The translations under genes were made by a program, and so were the position numbers. DNA of 39,182 nucleotides from an uncultured Clostridia bacterium (GTDB lineage Bacteria; Bacillota; Clostridia; TANB77; CAG-508): NCBI GenBank assembly GCA_948585895.1, contig CAPBNZ010000001.1, forward strand, positions 19,844 through 59,025, read 5' to 3'. Below, piece by piece: positions 7,927 through 18,592 of this stretch (its first letter is position 1; every line of letters starts with the position of its first letter). The notes beneath the pieces are model-generated. The model saw only the letters and a program-made list of their open reading frames with translations. It made no database searches and was not told the origin of the DNA.

Positions 7927-10900
7927 AAAGTAAACAAAGTATTAAAAATAAATGGAACGCTATTAGATAAAAAACAATTAGAAAATCACTTGCAAAAAGT
8001 AGCTTCCAATCATAATCTAAATAATAAATCAGAAAAAAATACGTATCCTGTACCACAAATGTTAGAAAATTTTAAAATCATTGAACAAGTATATCATTTA
8101 TTAAATGAACACTTGAAATTAGGAATTAGTATACACCCAGCAGGAGAATGGCTTTTAGACAATCTATATATCATAGAAGAAACAGTAAAACAAATTGAGA
8201 AAAATCTGAGTTTAAAAAAATATACGAATTTTGTGGGAATAGCAAATGGACCTTATAAAGGATTTGCTAGAATATATGTACTAGCATCTGAAATTGTAGC
8301 TTATACAGATAATAAAATTGAAAGAAAAGATTTAGAAGACTACTTAGTAAGTTATCAAACCAAGAAAACATTAAGTATGGAAGAAATTTGGAACATTGGC
8401 ATATTTCTTCAAATTGCTATGATTGAAAATATTAGAGAAATTTGTGAGAAAATATATAGTTGTCAAATTCAGAAATATAAAGCTGAAAATATTGTGGAAA
8501 GGTTAGTAGAAAATAAAGAAAAAGGAAATCAGCAATTTAAAGTAAATTCTATAAAAAAGATAGAAAAAGATATCTTTGAAGATATGAAGTATCCATTTAT
8601 AGAATATATGTCGTATATTTTAAAGCGATATGGAAAAAAGGGATATAGTTATTTAAAAGCTTTAGAGGAAACAGTAGAAATGGCTGGAAATACAGTATCA
8701 GAAGTAATCAAGAAAGAACACTTTGATATTGCAGTAAGAAAGGTTTCCATAGGAAATAGTATAACAAGTATCAAAAAAATTCAAAGAATTAACTTTTTAG
8801 AAATATTTGAGAAAATCAATGGAGTAGAAGAAATTTTAAAACAAGACCCAAGTAAAGTCTATGAAAAGATGGAAGATAAAACCAAGGAATATTATCGAAA
8901 TAGAATTAAGGAAATAGCGAAAAAGACCAAAATTTCAGAAATTTATATTGCTAGAAAAGCATTAGAATTATCTGAAAAAATGGACAATTCTAGTAAACAA
9001 GCTCATATCGGATATTATTTAATTGACAAGGGAATCAACGAATTATATAAGATACTACAATATAAATCTAGTAGACAAATGAATTCCAAAGATAAAGTAA
9101 AAGTTTATTTATTGGGAATTAGTGTTTTGAGTATTCTATTGTCAATTCGGAATAAGTAGTTTTATTAAGCTGAATTTTATAACTTTTTTATTATTTTTTA
9201 TTCCATCAACAGAAATTGTTATACAAACCATTCAATATATAGCGAGTAAAATAGTAAAGCCAAAACAAATACCAAAATTAGACTATTCACATGGAATTGA
9301 TGAAGAACACAAAACAATGGTAATTATTCCAACAGTTTTAAAATCAAAGGAAAAAGTACAAGAATTAATGAGAAAACTAGAAGTTTTCTATTTAGCCAAT
9401 CAATCCGATAATATCTATTTTACTTTATTAGGAGATTGTGCAGAAAGTGATAAGAGAGAAGAAGAAACAGATACTGAAGTGATACAAGAAGGAGAAAAGT
9501 TAGTAAGTATTCTAAATGATAAATATAAAAAAACACAAGACAAAATGCCCATTTTTGGTTTCATTTTTAGAAAACGTATTTATAATGAAAAAGAAGGAAG
9601 CTATTTAGGATGGGAAAGAAAAAGGGGAATGATAACCCAATTAAATGAATATCTTTTAGGAAAAATCAAAAATCCATTTCGAGCGAATACCTTAGAAAAT
9701 CAAGTAAGAGAAAAAATAAAATATATTATTACTTTAGATGCAGATACAGACTTAGTTTTAAATTCTGCTTTTGAATTAATTGGAGCAATGGCACATATTT
9801 TAAATCAACCTATTTTAGACAAAGAGAAAAATATAGTAATAGATGGTTATGGGATTATGCAACCAAGAATTGGTGTAAATTTAGATATTAGTTATAAAAG
9901 CCTATTTACTAAAATATTTGCAGGTGCAGGTGGAATTGATTCATATACCAATGCTATATCAGATGTCTATCAAGATAATTTTCAAGAAGGAATTTTTACA
10001 GGAAAAGGAATTTATGATTTAGCAGTATATAGTCAAGTATTAGAAAATCAAATTCCAGAAAATAAAGTATTAAGTCATGACCTATTAGAGGGATGTTATT
10101 TACGATGTGGATTAGTATCTGATATTATGCTGATGGATGGTTATCCAACCAAATACAATAGTTTTATGAATCGACTTTCTAGGTGGATTCGAGGAGATTG
10201 GCAAATTACCAAATGGATAGGAATGAAAAGTCCACTCAATCTACTTTCTAAATATAAAATACTAGACAATATAAGAAGAAGTCTTTTAGAAATCAGTGTT
10301 ATCATAGCAATGATTTATTATTCTAGTATAGGTATTTTACAAGCTAAGTCAATTGATTTGGGGATTTTTGCTATGTTAGGAGTAGTCGTTTTTCCTTATC
10401 TATTAGAGTTTTTAAATAGTTGCATTTTTAAAAAAGAGGGGGAACAAAAACAAAAAACATTTGCACCTAGAATATCTGGAATAAAAGGAGCTTTCTTAAG
10501 GGCAATTATCACAATTCGGATGTTTACCATATAAAGCCTATGTTTCTAGTAAGGCCATATTAAAAACATGGTACCGAGTTATCATTAGCAAAAAACACCT
10601 TTTAGAATGGACAACATCGGAAGAAGCAGAAAAACAAGCAAAATCAGACATAATTTCTTACTATAACCAAATGGCAGTCAATGTATTAGCAGGTGTAATT
10701 GCCATAGGATTTGGTCTTCCGAAAGGAAGTATATTTGCTGTTCTTCTTGGCATATGGTGGGTATGGATGCCAACCATTATGTGGTATATTAGCCAAGAAA
10801 TACAAAAGACAAAAGCAATCAGCCAATTAAATAAAGAAGAAAAAGAATATATATTACAAATTGGGAAAAAAACATGGGATTATTTTGCAACATATTTAAC

Positions 10901-13900
10901 AGAAGATAATAACTATCTTATTCCAGATAATTATCAAGAAGACAGAAAAGAAAAAATTGTTCCAAGAACATCTTCTACCAATATAGGCTTATCCCTACTA
11001 GCTGTCATATCTGCTTATGACTTAAAATATATTAGTTTAGAAAAAGCAATAGATTTAATTAATAAAATTATTTATACACTAGAAAGTTTAGAAAAATGGA
11101 ATGGTCATCTCTATAATTGGTATAATATTAGAACAAAACAGCCATTAAATCCGAGGTATATCTCAACTGTAGATAGTGGAAATTTAATAGGTTATCTGTA
11201 TGTAACCAAAGCTTTTTTAGAAGAGCATTTCTATCGTTCCCATCGTTCCCATCGGTTCCGGGTTTAAATGGGGACATACTACAAACGATAAAAATAATAC
11301 AGAAGAACAAGAATTAGAAGAGGAAGGATATAGGATATCCCCATTTAAACCCGGAACCGATGGAGACGGAACCAATGGAGACAGAACAGACAGAGATGTT
11401 TTAGCAATCATTGACAAAATTATTGAAAATACGGATTTTAGCTTACTGTACAATGAGGAACAACAAATTTTTTCAATTGGTTTTAATATAGAAGAAAATA
11501 AACTAACGGATTCGTATTACGATTTATTAGCATCAGAGGCGAGACAAGCAAGTTTAGTAGCTATTGCAAAAAAAGACATTCCAAGCAGACATTGGAACCA
11601 TTTAAGTAGAACTTTAACAACACTAGGTAGATATAAAGGACTTATTTCTTGGTCAGGTACAGCTTTTGAGTATTTGATGCCTAATATTAATATTCCTAAA
11701 TATGAAGGAAGTCTTTTAGATGAGTCTTGTAAGTTTCTGATAAAGACACAGATAGAATATAGTGAAAAATTAAAGATACCATGGGGAATTTCAGAGTCAG
11801 CTTTTAATTTGAAAGATTTACAATCCAATTACCAATATAAAGCTTTTGGAATCCCTTGGTTAGGGTTGAAAAGAGGATTAGCAGATGAAATGGTAGTAGC
11901 AAGTTATGGCGGAATGTTAGCAATTAGTGACGCACCAAAGGAAGAAATTAGAAATCTAAAGATGCTAGAAAAAGAGGGAATGTATGGTAAATTTGGATTT
12001 TATGAAGCAATTGATTACACACCAGAAAGAGTAGAAAAAGGAAAGAATTCATCGGTTGTTAAGACCTATATGGCACATCACCAAGGTCTCATTCTTTTAA
12101 GTATTAATAACTTATTTCATGATAATATTTTACAAAAAAGATTCATGAAAAACCCAGAAATAGAAAGTGTTAGTATATTACTACAAGAAACTATGCCAGA
12201 GACAGCTATTATAACAAAGGAGAAGAAAGAAAAGGTGGAAAAATTAAAATATAAAGATTATGAGAATTATGTTCAGACCACATACAAAAAAATAGATGAA
12301 AGATTAATAACAGGAAATGTAATTTCTAATGAAAATTATGTTGTTGCTATGAATCAAAGAGGGCAAGGAATTAGTAAATATAAAGACCTATATATTAACC
12401 GATTTAAAGCAACAGACGATTATCCACAAGGTATTTTCTTTGCCATTAAAAATATAAAAACAAAGAAAATATGGAGTTCCAATTATTCCTATAATGAAAA
12501 TAAAGAAAACCAATATCAAATTAGTTTTATGCCAGATAAAATTGAGCAAGAGATTATAAATGGAAACATAAAAACAAAAATAAAAACGACAGTAAGCTCT
12601 AGTGAACCAGTAGAGTTAAGAAGAATGGTAATAGAAAATCAAGGGAACGAAGAGGAAATTTTGGAAGTAACTTGTTATTTTCAGCCAGTATTATCAAGAA
12701 AAGAACAAGATTATGCTCATCCTGTTTTTAATAACTTATTTTTAATTAATAAATTAGACGAAGAAACCAATAGTATCCTAGTAGAAAGAAAAAATAGAGA
12801 GGTAAATCAGCCTAAATTCTATTTAGGTGCTAACTTATCCACAAATAGCGAAACCATTGGGGATTTTGAATATGAAATAGATGGAGAAAAGTTCATTGGT
12901 AGAGGGAATTTGGGAATTCCTAATATGGTCAAAAATTCGATTCCATTATCTAAAAAAATAGGGCTAGTGACTGAACCAATTGTAGCCTTGAGAAGAACCA
13001 TAAAAGTAAAACCACAAGAAGAAGCTATTATCGATTTTATATTAGCTGTTCATGAAGAGGAAGAAATAGTTATTAACAATATTAAAAAATATCAATCTGC
13101 CAAAAATGTAGCAAAAGAATTTGAACTATCAAAAGCAAGAGTAGAAGCAGAAAGTAGATATTTAAATAGAAAAGGTAGTGATATTGCAATTTATCAAAAA
13201 ATGCTATCTTATCTTATTTTTGATAATCCAATCAAGGCACAGATAATGGAAAATAGAAAAAAACAGATTTATCACCAAAGTGAATTATGGAAATATGGAA
13301 TATCAGGAGATTTACCAATTATTCTATTAAAAGTAAGAGATGTAAATGATAGTTATGTGATGAAAGAGATGCTGAAAGCCTATGAGTTTTTTAGAATGAA
13401 AAACATTGAAACAGAAATCGTAATTTTAGATGAAGAAAAACATAGTTACGAAAATTATGTAAAAGAAGAAATTGAAGGAAGTATTTTTAATACCCATATG
13501 AGTTATCTAAAAAACCAAAAAGGTGGTATTTTTACCTTAAGTAAAGTAGAAATGAATAAAGAAGATATTGAATTACTAGAATTTTTAGCAACAATTATCA
13601 TTGATAGCGATAAAGGTGGATTAAAAAACAATATCAAAGAGCTAGAGGAATCTTATTTAGAAAAATATAAAATAATAGGAGAAGAAATACAAAAACCAGT
13701 TATTTTAGAATTAGAAAAAGAAGATATTGACATCTTAAGCAATCAAGAAGAGTTGAAATATTATAATGAATATGGTGGATTTTCAAGTGATGGTAAAGAA
13801 TATTGGATAAAAGTGAACAAACAAAATAGATTACCTACTGTGTGGAGTCATATTATGGCAAACGAAAAATTTGGAACCATTGTTACAGAAAATATGGGAG

Positions 13901-15681
13901 GTTATAGTTGGTATCAAAATTGTAGGTTAAACCGAATATCTAGTTGGGAAAATAATCCAAGTTATGATATTCCATCAGAAATCATTTATATAAAAGAGGT
14001 AGAAACCCAAAAAACTTGGTCTTTAGGTTTAAATCCTATGCCAGATAAACAAAATTATAATATTATTTATGGATTTGGTTATTGCAAATATATTCATAAA
14101 AGTAATGGAATAGAGCAAGAATTAGAAATATTTGTGCCAAAAGAAGATAGTTGCAAAGTTGGAATATTGAAGCTAAAGAATGTAACAGCAAATAGAAAAA
14201 AACTAAAGTTATATTATTATATTAAACCAGTGATTGGAGAAGATGAAATTAAAACAAATGGATATATTGATTTAGCATTTGATAAGAATAGTAATTTACT
14301 ACAAGCAAAAAATTTATATCGAGAAGATATGGAAAAAACTAATATTTATATATCATCAAGTGAAAAGATAAAATCTTATACAGGAGATAAAAACTTCTTT
14401 TTAGGGGAAGAAGGAATTGAAAATCCACAAGCTTTAAGAAAAGTATCATTAAATAATAAAAATTCACTAGGGAAAAAAGCTTGTATGGCATATGAAATTG
14501 AAATTGATTTAGATAGTTTTGAAACAAAAGAAATTTCCATTATTTTAGGAGCAGAAGAAGAAACAATGGACTGTAGAGACAAGGCTTACAAATATCAAAA
14601 ATTAGCCAATTGTAAACAAGAATTAAACACAGTAAAAAACTTCTGGAGGGAATTTCTAGGAAGACTACAAGTATATACTCCTTTAGAATCTACCAACATT
14701 TTACTAAATGGATGGATTACTTATCAAATTATAAATAGTAGATTATTAGGAAAAACAGGATATTATCAATCTGGTGGAGCTTATGGCTTCCGAGATCAGT
14801 TACAAGACACAATTGGATTAAAGTATTTAGAACCAGAGATAGTAAAGCAACAAATCATAAAACACAGCAAACATCAATTTATAGAAGGAGATGTAGAACA
14901 TTGGTGGCACGAAGCCAACCAAAGAGGAATTCGAACTAGATTTTCGGACGATTTATTGTGGCTTCCCTATTTAGTTATAGAATATATAGATTTTACAGGA
15001 GATAAAGAGATTTTAGATAGCAAGACACATTATTTAGAAGGTGTTGCATTAGAGGAAAATCAAGATGAAAGATATGAAAAATATTTACCTTCCAAACAAG
15101 AAGGAAGTATTTATGAGCATTGTATAAAAGCGATTGAAAAAAGCTTGAACTTTGGCGAAAATGGATTGCCAAAAATAGGTTCAGGAGATTGGAATGATGG
15201 ATTTAGTACAGTAGGAAATAAAGGAAAAGGAGAAAGTGTATGGCTGGGATTCTTTCTAAGTTTAATTTTAGGGAATTTTATAACAATCTGTCAGGAAAGA
15301 CAAGATGAAAAGTTAGCCCAAAAGTATGAAGAAATAAAGAATCAGTTAAAAAGAGCATTAAACACAAAGGGATGGGATGGAAGATGGTATAAAAGAGCCT
15401 TTATGGATGATGGGAATGTATTAGGAAGTATGGAAAATGAAGAATGTAGAATTGATAGTATTGCACAAAGTTGGAGTGTTATTTCAAATGCGGGAGACAA
15501 CGATAAAAAATATATTTCAATGGAAAGTTTAGAAAATCATCTAATTGATAGAGAAAATGGAATTATTAAATTACTAGATCCTCCATTTGAAAAAAGTAAA
15601 TTAGAACCTGGCTATATAAAAGCTTATTTACCAGGTGTTAGAGAAAATGGAGGGCAATATACACATGTATATTGTTGTTAG
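7924..15681 (+). CDS. Cyclic beta-1,2-glucan synthase-like giant protein (GT84-GH94), three +1 shifts at CGG, 3' end lost
   Basis: Read with +1 shifts at CGG 9148, 10517 and 11253, this is one protein of about 2584 residues. In standard decoding it falls into four pieces. The N-terminal part leads to membrane segments (LLGISVLSILLS and ITFLLFFIPS). A GT84 glycosyltransferase follows, with the DADTD metal motif, SHDLLEG and RWIRGDWQ. Next come further membrane segments and the RLPYEAY-like LPYKAYVSSKA joint restored by S5. A glucoamylase-like region and GH94 phosphorylase-type domains follow, with GDWNDG as the catalytic Asp motif. Related enzymes are about 2800-2900 residues. Here the sequence stops at GGQYTHVYCC, where the family normally continues for nearly 300 residues, because the mobile element begins at 15667. 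The start is TTG 7924 behind AAGGAG. The family makes cyclic or linear beta-1,2-glucan from UDP-glucose at the membrane. Loss of the C-terminus probably inactivates the phosphorylase domain. Confidence 0.85.
9148..9150 (+). other. Recoding site S4: CGG, +1 shift
   Basis: The context is TCA ATT CGG AAT. Omitting C9148 gives ATT GGA ATA AGT and carries the membrane segment on for about 55 codons into the GT84 domain. The four-base unit is CGGA. Confidence 0.85.
10517..10519 (+). other. Recoding site S5: CGG, +1 shift
   Basis: The context is ACA ATT CGG ATG. Omitting C10517 gives ATT GGA TGT TTA CCA TAT AAA, restoring the LPYxAY segment and the HLLEWTT motif of the family. The four-base unit is CGGA. 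Confidence 0.87.
11249..11363. repeat. Palindromic repeat inside a coding region
   Basis: Arms 11249-11274 and 11338-11363 are perfect 26-base inverted repeats, richer in GC than the gene (core TTCCGGGTTTAAATGGGG), with a 63-base spacer. Short tandem units flank them: CGTTCCCAT on the left and GGAGACGGAACC/AATGGAGAC on the right. The insert is translated through. It carries recoding site S6 in its left arm and adds roughly 50 low-complexity residues to the glucan synthase between two conserved segments. Confidence 0.8.
11253..11255 (+). other. Recoding site S6: CGG, +1 shift
   Basis: The context is TCC CAT CGG TTC. Omitting C11253 gives GGT TCC GGG TTT AAA TGG and stays open through the repeat into DVLAIIDKIIENTDFSLLYN, a conserved family segment. 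The four-base unit is CGGT. Confidence 0.83.
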
Positions 15682-15687
15682 TACCAG
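15667..15687 (+). other. Left attachment end of element
   Basis: GTA followed by TATTGTTGTTAGTAC, directly after the interrupted GGQYTH codons. It mirrors the right end at 29049-29069. Confidence 0.55.
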
Positions 15688-15805
15688 TTTTTAAGTTAGC
15701 TGTTCGAACGCAGTGAGTTACAGATAACTTATGCAACTTAAGCGGTAGCGAAGTTGTAATCCTTATAAAAAAATATTGATACTCTTGAATACATAAAATA
15801 ACATA

Positions 15806-15870
15806 TTTTGTTTATTACAATAAACAAAAGCAATTAAAAATAACAATTTTGTTTAGTATAGTAAACAAAA
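15806..15870. promoter_or_regulatory. Two operator-like palindromes, family A
   Basis: TTTTGTTTA-N6-TAAACAAAA occurs at 15806-15829 and again at 15847-15870. The arms and spacer length are identical, the spacers differ (TTACAA, GTATAG), and the start-to-start distance is 41 bases, about four helical turns. Confidence 0.75.
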
Positions 15871-15896
15871 TTATGAAAAAATAATTATAGTTTTAC

Positions 15897-16010
15897 TGCA
15901 TATAAATTTTAAAATTATATGCAGAATATCATTGACTTTATGCATATAAAATGATAAAATATATGCAGATAATATGAAATGTATGCATATAAAGTCATAG
16001 AGTATATGCA
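15897..16010. promoter_or_regulatory. Three operator-like palindromes, family B, before fic
   Basis: TGCATATA-N11-TATATGCA occurs at 15897-15923, 15941-15967 and 15984-16010. The arms are identical in all three and the 11-base spacers differ. Starts are 44 and 43 bases apart. The last copy ends four bases before the AGAAGGAA ribosome site of fic. This looks like a phased array for a dimeric repressor, possibly the winged-helix tail of the Fic protein itself. Confidence 0.82.
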
Positions 16011-16026
16011 GAAAGAAGGAAATAAA

Positions 16027-17073
16027 ATGAAAAAATTTAATTATTCTTTTCTTGATAATGGATTACTACCAGCCAATTTGATAAATATAACAGGAACTAT
16101 ATATGCATTAAAAACAGGAGCAAAGATAAGAAAAGATGAATATGAAAGAATATTTACAGAATTAGAAAAAATAGCAGTAGTACAATCAGTTAAAAGTTCA
16201 AATGCTATAGAAGGAATTGTAACGAGTGATGAACGTATAGAAGAAATAGTAAATCAAAACAGTAAACCATTAAATCATAATGAAAATGAAATTGCAGGTT
16301 ATCGTGATAGCTTAAATGAAATACATCTACATTATGAAGATATTGAATTAAATGAAAATACAATTTTAAGATTACATGAAATAATGATGTCATATACAGG
16401 AACTGAAGATGCAGGGAAATATAAAATAAACGAAAACTATATTGTAGAAGAAGATAAAGACGGAAACAGGAAAATGAGATTTAAACCATTATCAGCAAAA
16501 GAAACACCAGAGGCAATGGAACAACTTATACTTGCATATCATGAAGCAAGTAATAATTCTAATATTAATCAATTATTACTAATTCCATGTTTTATTCTTG
16601 ATTTTCTTTGCATACATCCATTTAGAGATGGTAATGGAAGAATGTCAAGATTATTAACATTGTTATTATTATATAAAAATGGATTTGATGTTGGTAAATA
16701 TGTTTCGTTTGAAGAACAAATAAATAATAGCAAAGGAAATTATTATGAAGCACTAAGATTATCTTCGATTGATTGGTTAGAAAATGAACATAGTTATATT
16801 CCTTTTATAGAGAATTTTTTATCAACTTTATATATGTGTTATAAAGAATTAGATAAAAGATTTAGTGTTGTAAATAGCAATAAAATTACAAAAAAAGCAA
16901 GAATTGAAGCAACAGTAATAAACAATCTAACACCTATTTCAAAAGCTGAAATTTGCAAGATACTACCAGATGTAAGTGCAACAACAGTTGAGGCAGTACT
17001 GGGAATAATGGTAAAAGAAGGAGCTGTTAAAATAATTGGAAGTGGAAGAAATACAAAATATATGAGAAAATAA
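16027..17073 (+). CDS. Fic-domain protein with winged-helix tail
   Basis: The start is ATG 16027 behind AGAAGGAA; an in-frame ATG further up (15979) lies inside an operator and has no ribosome site. The 348-residue protein has the Fic core motif HPFRDGNGRMSR (HxFx2GNGRxxR), which transfers AMP or a similar group from a nucleotide to a protein side chain. SSNAIEG in the N-terminal part fits the inhibitory motif (S/T)xxxE(G/N), so this is a class II, self-inhibited Fic protein. The last 70 residues look like a winged-helix DNA-binding domain (KKARIEATVINNLT to KEGAVKIIGSGRNTKY). It stands behind five palindromes and 11 bases before a UPF0158 gene. Self-regulation and a role in element stability are plausible; the target is unknown. 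Confidence 0.88.
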   Translation: MKKFNYSFLDNGLLPANLINITGTIYALKTGAKIRKDEYERIFTELEKIAVVQSVKSSNAIEGIVTSDERIEEIVNQNSKPLNHNENEIAGYRDSLNEIHLHYEDIELNENTILRLHEIMMSYTGTEDAGKYKINENYIVEEDKDGNRKMRFKPLSAKETPEAMEQLILAYHEASNNSNINQLLLIPCFILDFLCIHPFRDGNGRMSRLLTLLLLYKNGFDVGKYVSFEEQINNSKGNYYEALRLSSIDWLENEHSYIPFIENFLSTLYMCYKELDKRFSVVNSNKITKKARIEATVINNLTPISKAEICKILPDVSATTVEAVLGIMVKEGAVKIIGSGRNTKYMRK

Positions 17074-17084
17074 AGGAGAAAAAT

Positions 17085-17486
17085 ATGGTTACATTATCTA
17101 AAATAATAGAAGGATTAGAAATGGTAGATGACATTGTAGATTGTTACTATAATCCAGAAAAAGATGAAATGTTTCTATCAAATATAGGAGAATATGAAGA
17201 ATTATCAGAAGATGAGATAGATGAATTATTTGAAGAATCAATAATACTGCCAACACAATATGAAATAAATGAATATCAAATGATGGTTGATTTTATAGAG
17301 ACTATAGAAAATAAAGAAATAAAGGATAATTTACAAAGATTAATACAGGGGAAAGGAGCTTTTAGAAGATTTAAAGATTATTGTCTTGAAATAAATATAA
17401 TTCAAGATTGGTATGATTTTAAAGAACAAAAATATAAAGAAATAGCAATTAACTGGTGCAAACAAAATGAATTAAAATACAAATAA
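17085..17486 (+). CDS. UPF0158 family protein
   Basis: The 133-residue protein ends with a pattern I recognise from UPF0158 (PF03682): FIETIENKEIKDNLQRLI, then GKGAFRRFKD, then DWYDFKEQKYKEIAINW. The function is unknown. An AAAGGAG site lies just after the fic stop, so it is co-transcribed with fic and followed by a strong terminator. The tight pairing with fic invites the idea of a partner or antitoxin, but the fic protein already has its own inhibitory motif, so this is only a suggestion. Confidence 0.8.
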   Translation: MVTLSKIIEGLEMVDDIVDCYYNPEKDEMFLSNIGEYEELSEDEIDELFEESIILPTQYEINEYQMMVDFIETIENKEIKDNLQRLIQGKGAFRRFKDYCLEINIIQDWYDFKEQKYKEIAINWCKQNELKYK

Positions 17487-17543
17487 TTTAAAAAATGTGA
17501 AACAAGATTAACAAAAATGATTTTAAATTTTTCATATATTAAA

Positions 17544-17579
17544 TAAACCTTAAAAACAAAAATTTTAAGGTTTATTTTT
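17544..17579 (+). terminator. Strong intrinsic terminator
   Basis: TAAACCTTAAAA and TTTTAAGGTTTA pair perfectly around ACAAAAA, followed by TTTTT. It ends the fic-UPF0158 unit. Confidence 0.88.
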
Positions 17580-17666
17580 CTGCCCTAAACTTATACTAAA
17601 AGTTATTTTTAAAGCCTTAAAATTGAACGTGAGGCGAATAAAAACCAAATGAAAGGAGGACTACAA

Positions 17667-18206
17667 ATGCAAAAATTAAAAGGATTATGGATTCCAGCAG
17701 GAATTTTATTAAATGAAGAATTGTCGGATAAAGAAAAAATAATACTTGCAATGATTTTATATTTAAGTGAAGAAACTAAAAGTTGTTTTGCGAGTAATAA
17801 ATATATTGCAAATATTGTAAATGTAACACATGAAAGAGTATCTAAAATAATAAGTTCATTAAAAGATAAAGGATATGTAAGTGTTAAATTAAAATACAAA
17901 ACAGATAGTAAAGAAATAGAAGAAAGACAAATTATACCTATAGTTGAAAACATCAATAGGTATAGTCAAAAACACCTAGAGGGTATAGATATAAATAACT
18001 ATTCAGATAGTCAAAAGCAACCATACCCTATAGGTGATAATGACAAAGATATAATAAATAATATAAAAAATAAAAATAATTATAATAAAGGGGACACACA
18101 TAAAAAGAAAAATATTCCATATAGAAGTGACAGGTATGGCGATGACTTCAATTGGGATAGCTTATATGCAAATTATAAAGAGATTAGTGCTACTTCAAAT
18201 GTATAG
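17667..18206 (+). CDS. Helix-turn-helix protein, possible replication or mobilization factor
   Basis: AAAGGAGG (17652-17659) sets the start at ATG 17667. Residues 1-90 form a winged-helix type domain (LSDKEKIILAMILYLSEE to SNKYIANIVNVTHERVSKIISSLKDKGYV), like the HTH_36 class common in plasmid and element replication proteins. The rest is Asn- and Lys-rich and looks flexible. The gene lies directly before oriT and the relaxase. It may act in replication or in control of mobilization; the sequence does not decide between these. Confidence 0.72.
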   Translation: MQKLKGLWIPAGILLNEELSDKEKIILAMILYLSEETKSCFASNKYIANIVNVTHERVSKIISSLKDKGYVSVKLKYKTDSKEIEERQIIPIVENINRYSQKHLEGIDINNYSDSQKQPYPIGDNDKDIINNIKNKNNYNKGDTHKKKNIPYRSDRYGDDFNWDSLYANYKEISATSNV

Positions 18207-18220
18207 CTAATCTCTTTTTC
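18179..18220 (+). terminator. Intrinsic terminator overlapping a stop codon
   Basis: AGAGATTAG (18179-18187) pairs with CTAATCTCT (18207-18215), followed by TTTTT. The stop codon of the HTH gene is in the loop. Confidence 0.85.
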
Positions 18221-18592
18221 TAACGCATATAATCGCTGGCACAAAATCAAAGATTTTGACAGCGATTTATAATTTGCCTAAAAAACTATGAATAGTTTTT
18301 TAGCAATCCAAAATAAAAAAGTAAATTTTTATTTTTGATTGAATGGGGTTACGTGATTTTGTTAAGGCTTTGCCTATTACAAAATCAGTATGCACCAGAA
18401 AGGCTACTTTGAACATTCTTACTGGGGTGTGGGGCAATGCCCTGCCACACAAAACACTTTTTGAAGCAGTAGGCAAAAAAAGTGTTGTAGTGTGTTACAA
18501 GACAATTAAGAAAGAAGAGAATTTAAGAAATAAATATGTCTTACTAGCTAGTAGCACAAGAGACAAACTAGCTGAAGCAAAGGAGGTTAGAA
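18207..18592. other. Gene-free oriT region with stacked hairpins
   Basis: Three hairpins follow the terminator: AATCGCTG...CAAAATC/GATTTTG...AGCGATT (18231-18267), CTAAAAAACTAT/ATAGTTTTTTAG (18278-18303) and an A/T-only stem near 18309-18339. A GC-rich hairpin with GTGTGG/CCACAC arms lies at about 18427-18450. The oriT core comes last. An open frame across this stretch looks spurious. Confidence 0.65.
18453..18497 (+). other. oriT: oriT of pMV158/MobV type
   Basis: AACACTTTTT (18453-18462) and AAAAAGTGTT (18477-18486) form a perfect 10-base inverted repeat. It is followed after one base by TAGTGTGTTA (18488-18497). That decamer is the nick core known from pMV158-family plasmids, cut as TAGTGTG/TTA, which predicts nicking after G18494. 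The MobV relaxase gene is 96 bases downstream. Confidence 0.88.

Larger units (their letters stand above)
15682..16026. other. Gene-free left region of element with hairpins and operators
   Basis: No gene is seen. Two hairpins lie near the end: AAGTTAGCTGT/ACAGATAACTT (15693-15730, one mismatch) and CAACTT/AAGTTG (15734-15756). Five operator-like palindromes follow and lead up to the fic start. Confidence 0.7.

Noticed and set aside
11217..11453. Reverse-strand open frames over the palindromic repeat
   Set aside because: They are shadows of the glucan synthase and the symmetric repeat, with no ribosome site.
15979..16026. An earlier ATG start for fic
   Set aside because: It begins within the third operator and has no ribosome site; ATG 16027 follows AGAAGGAA.
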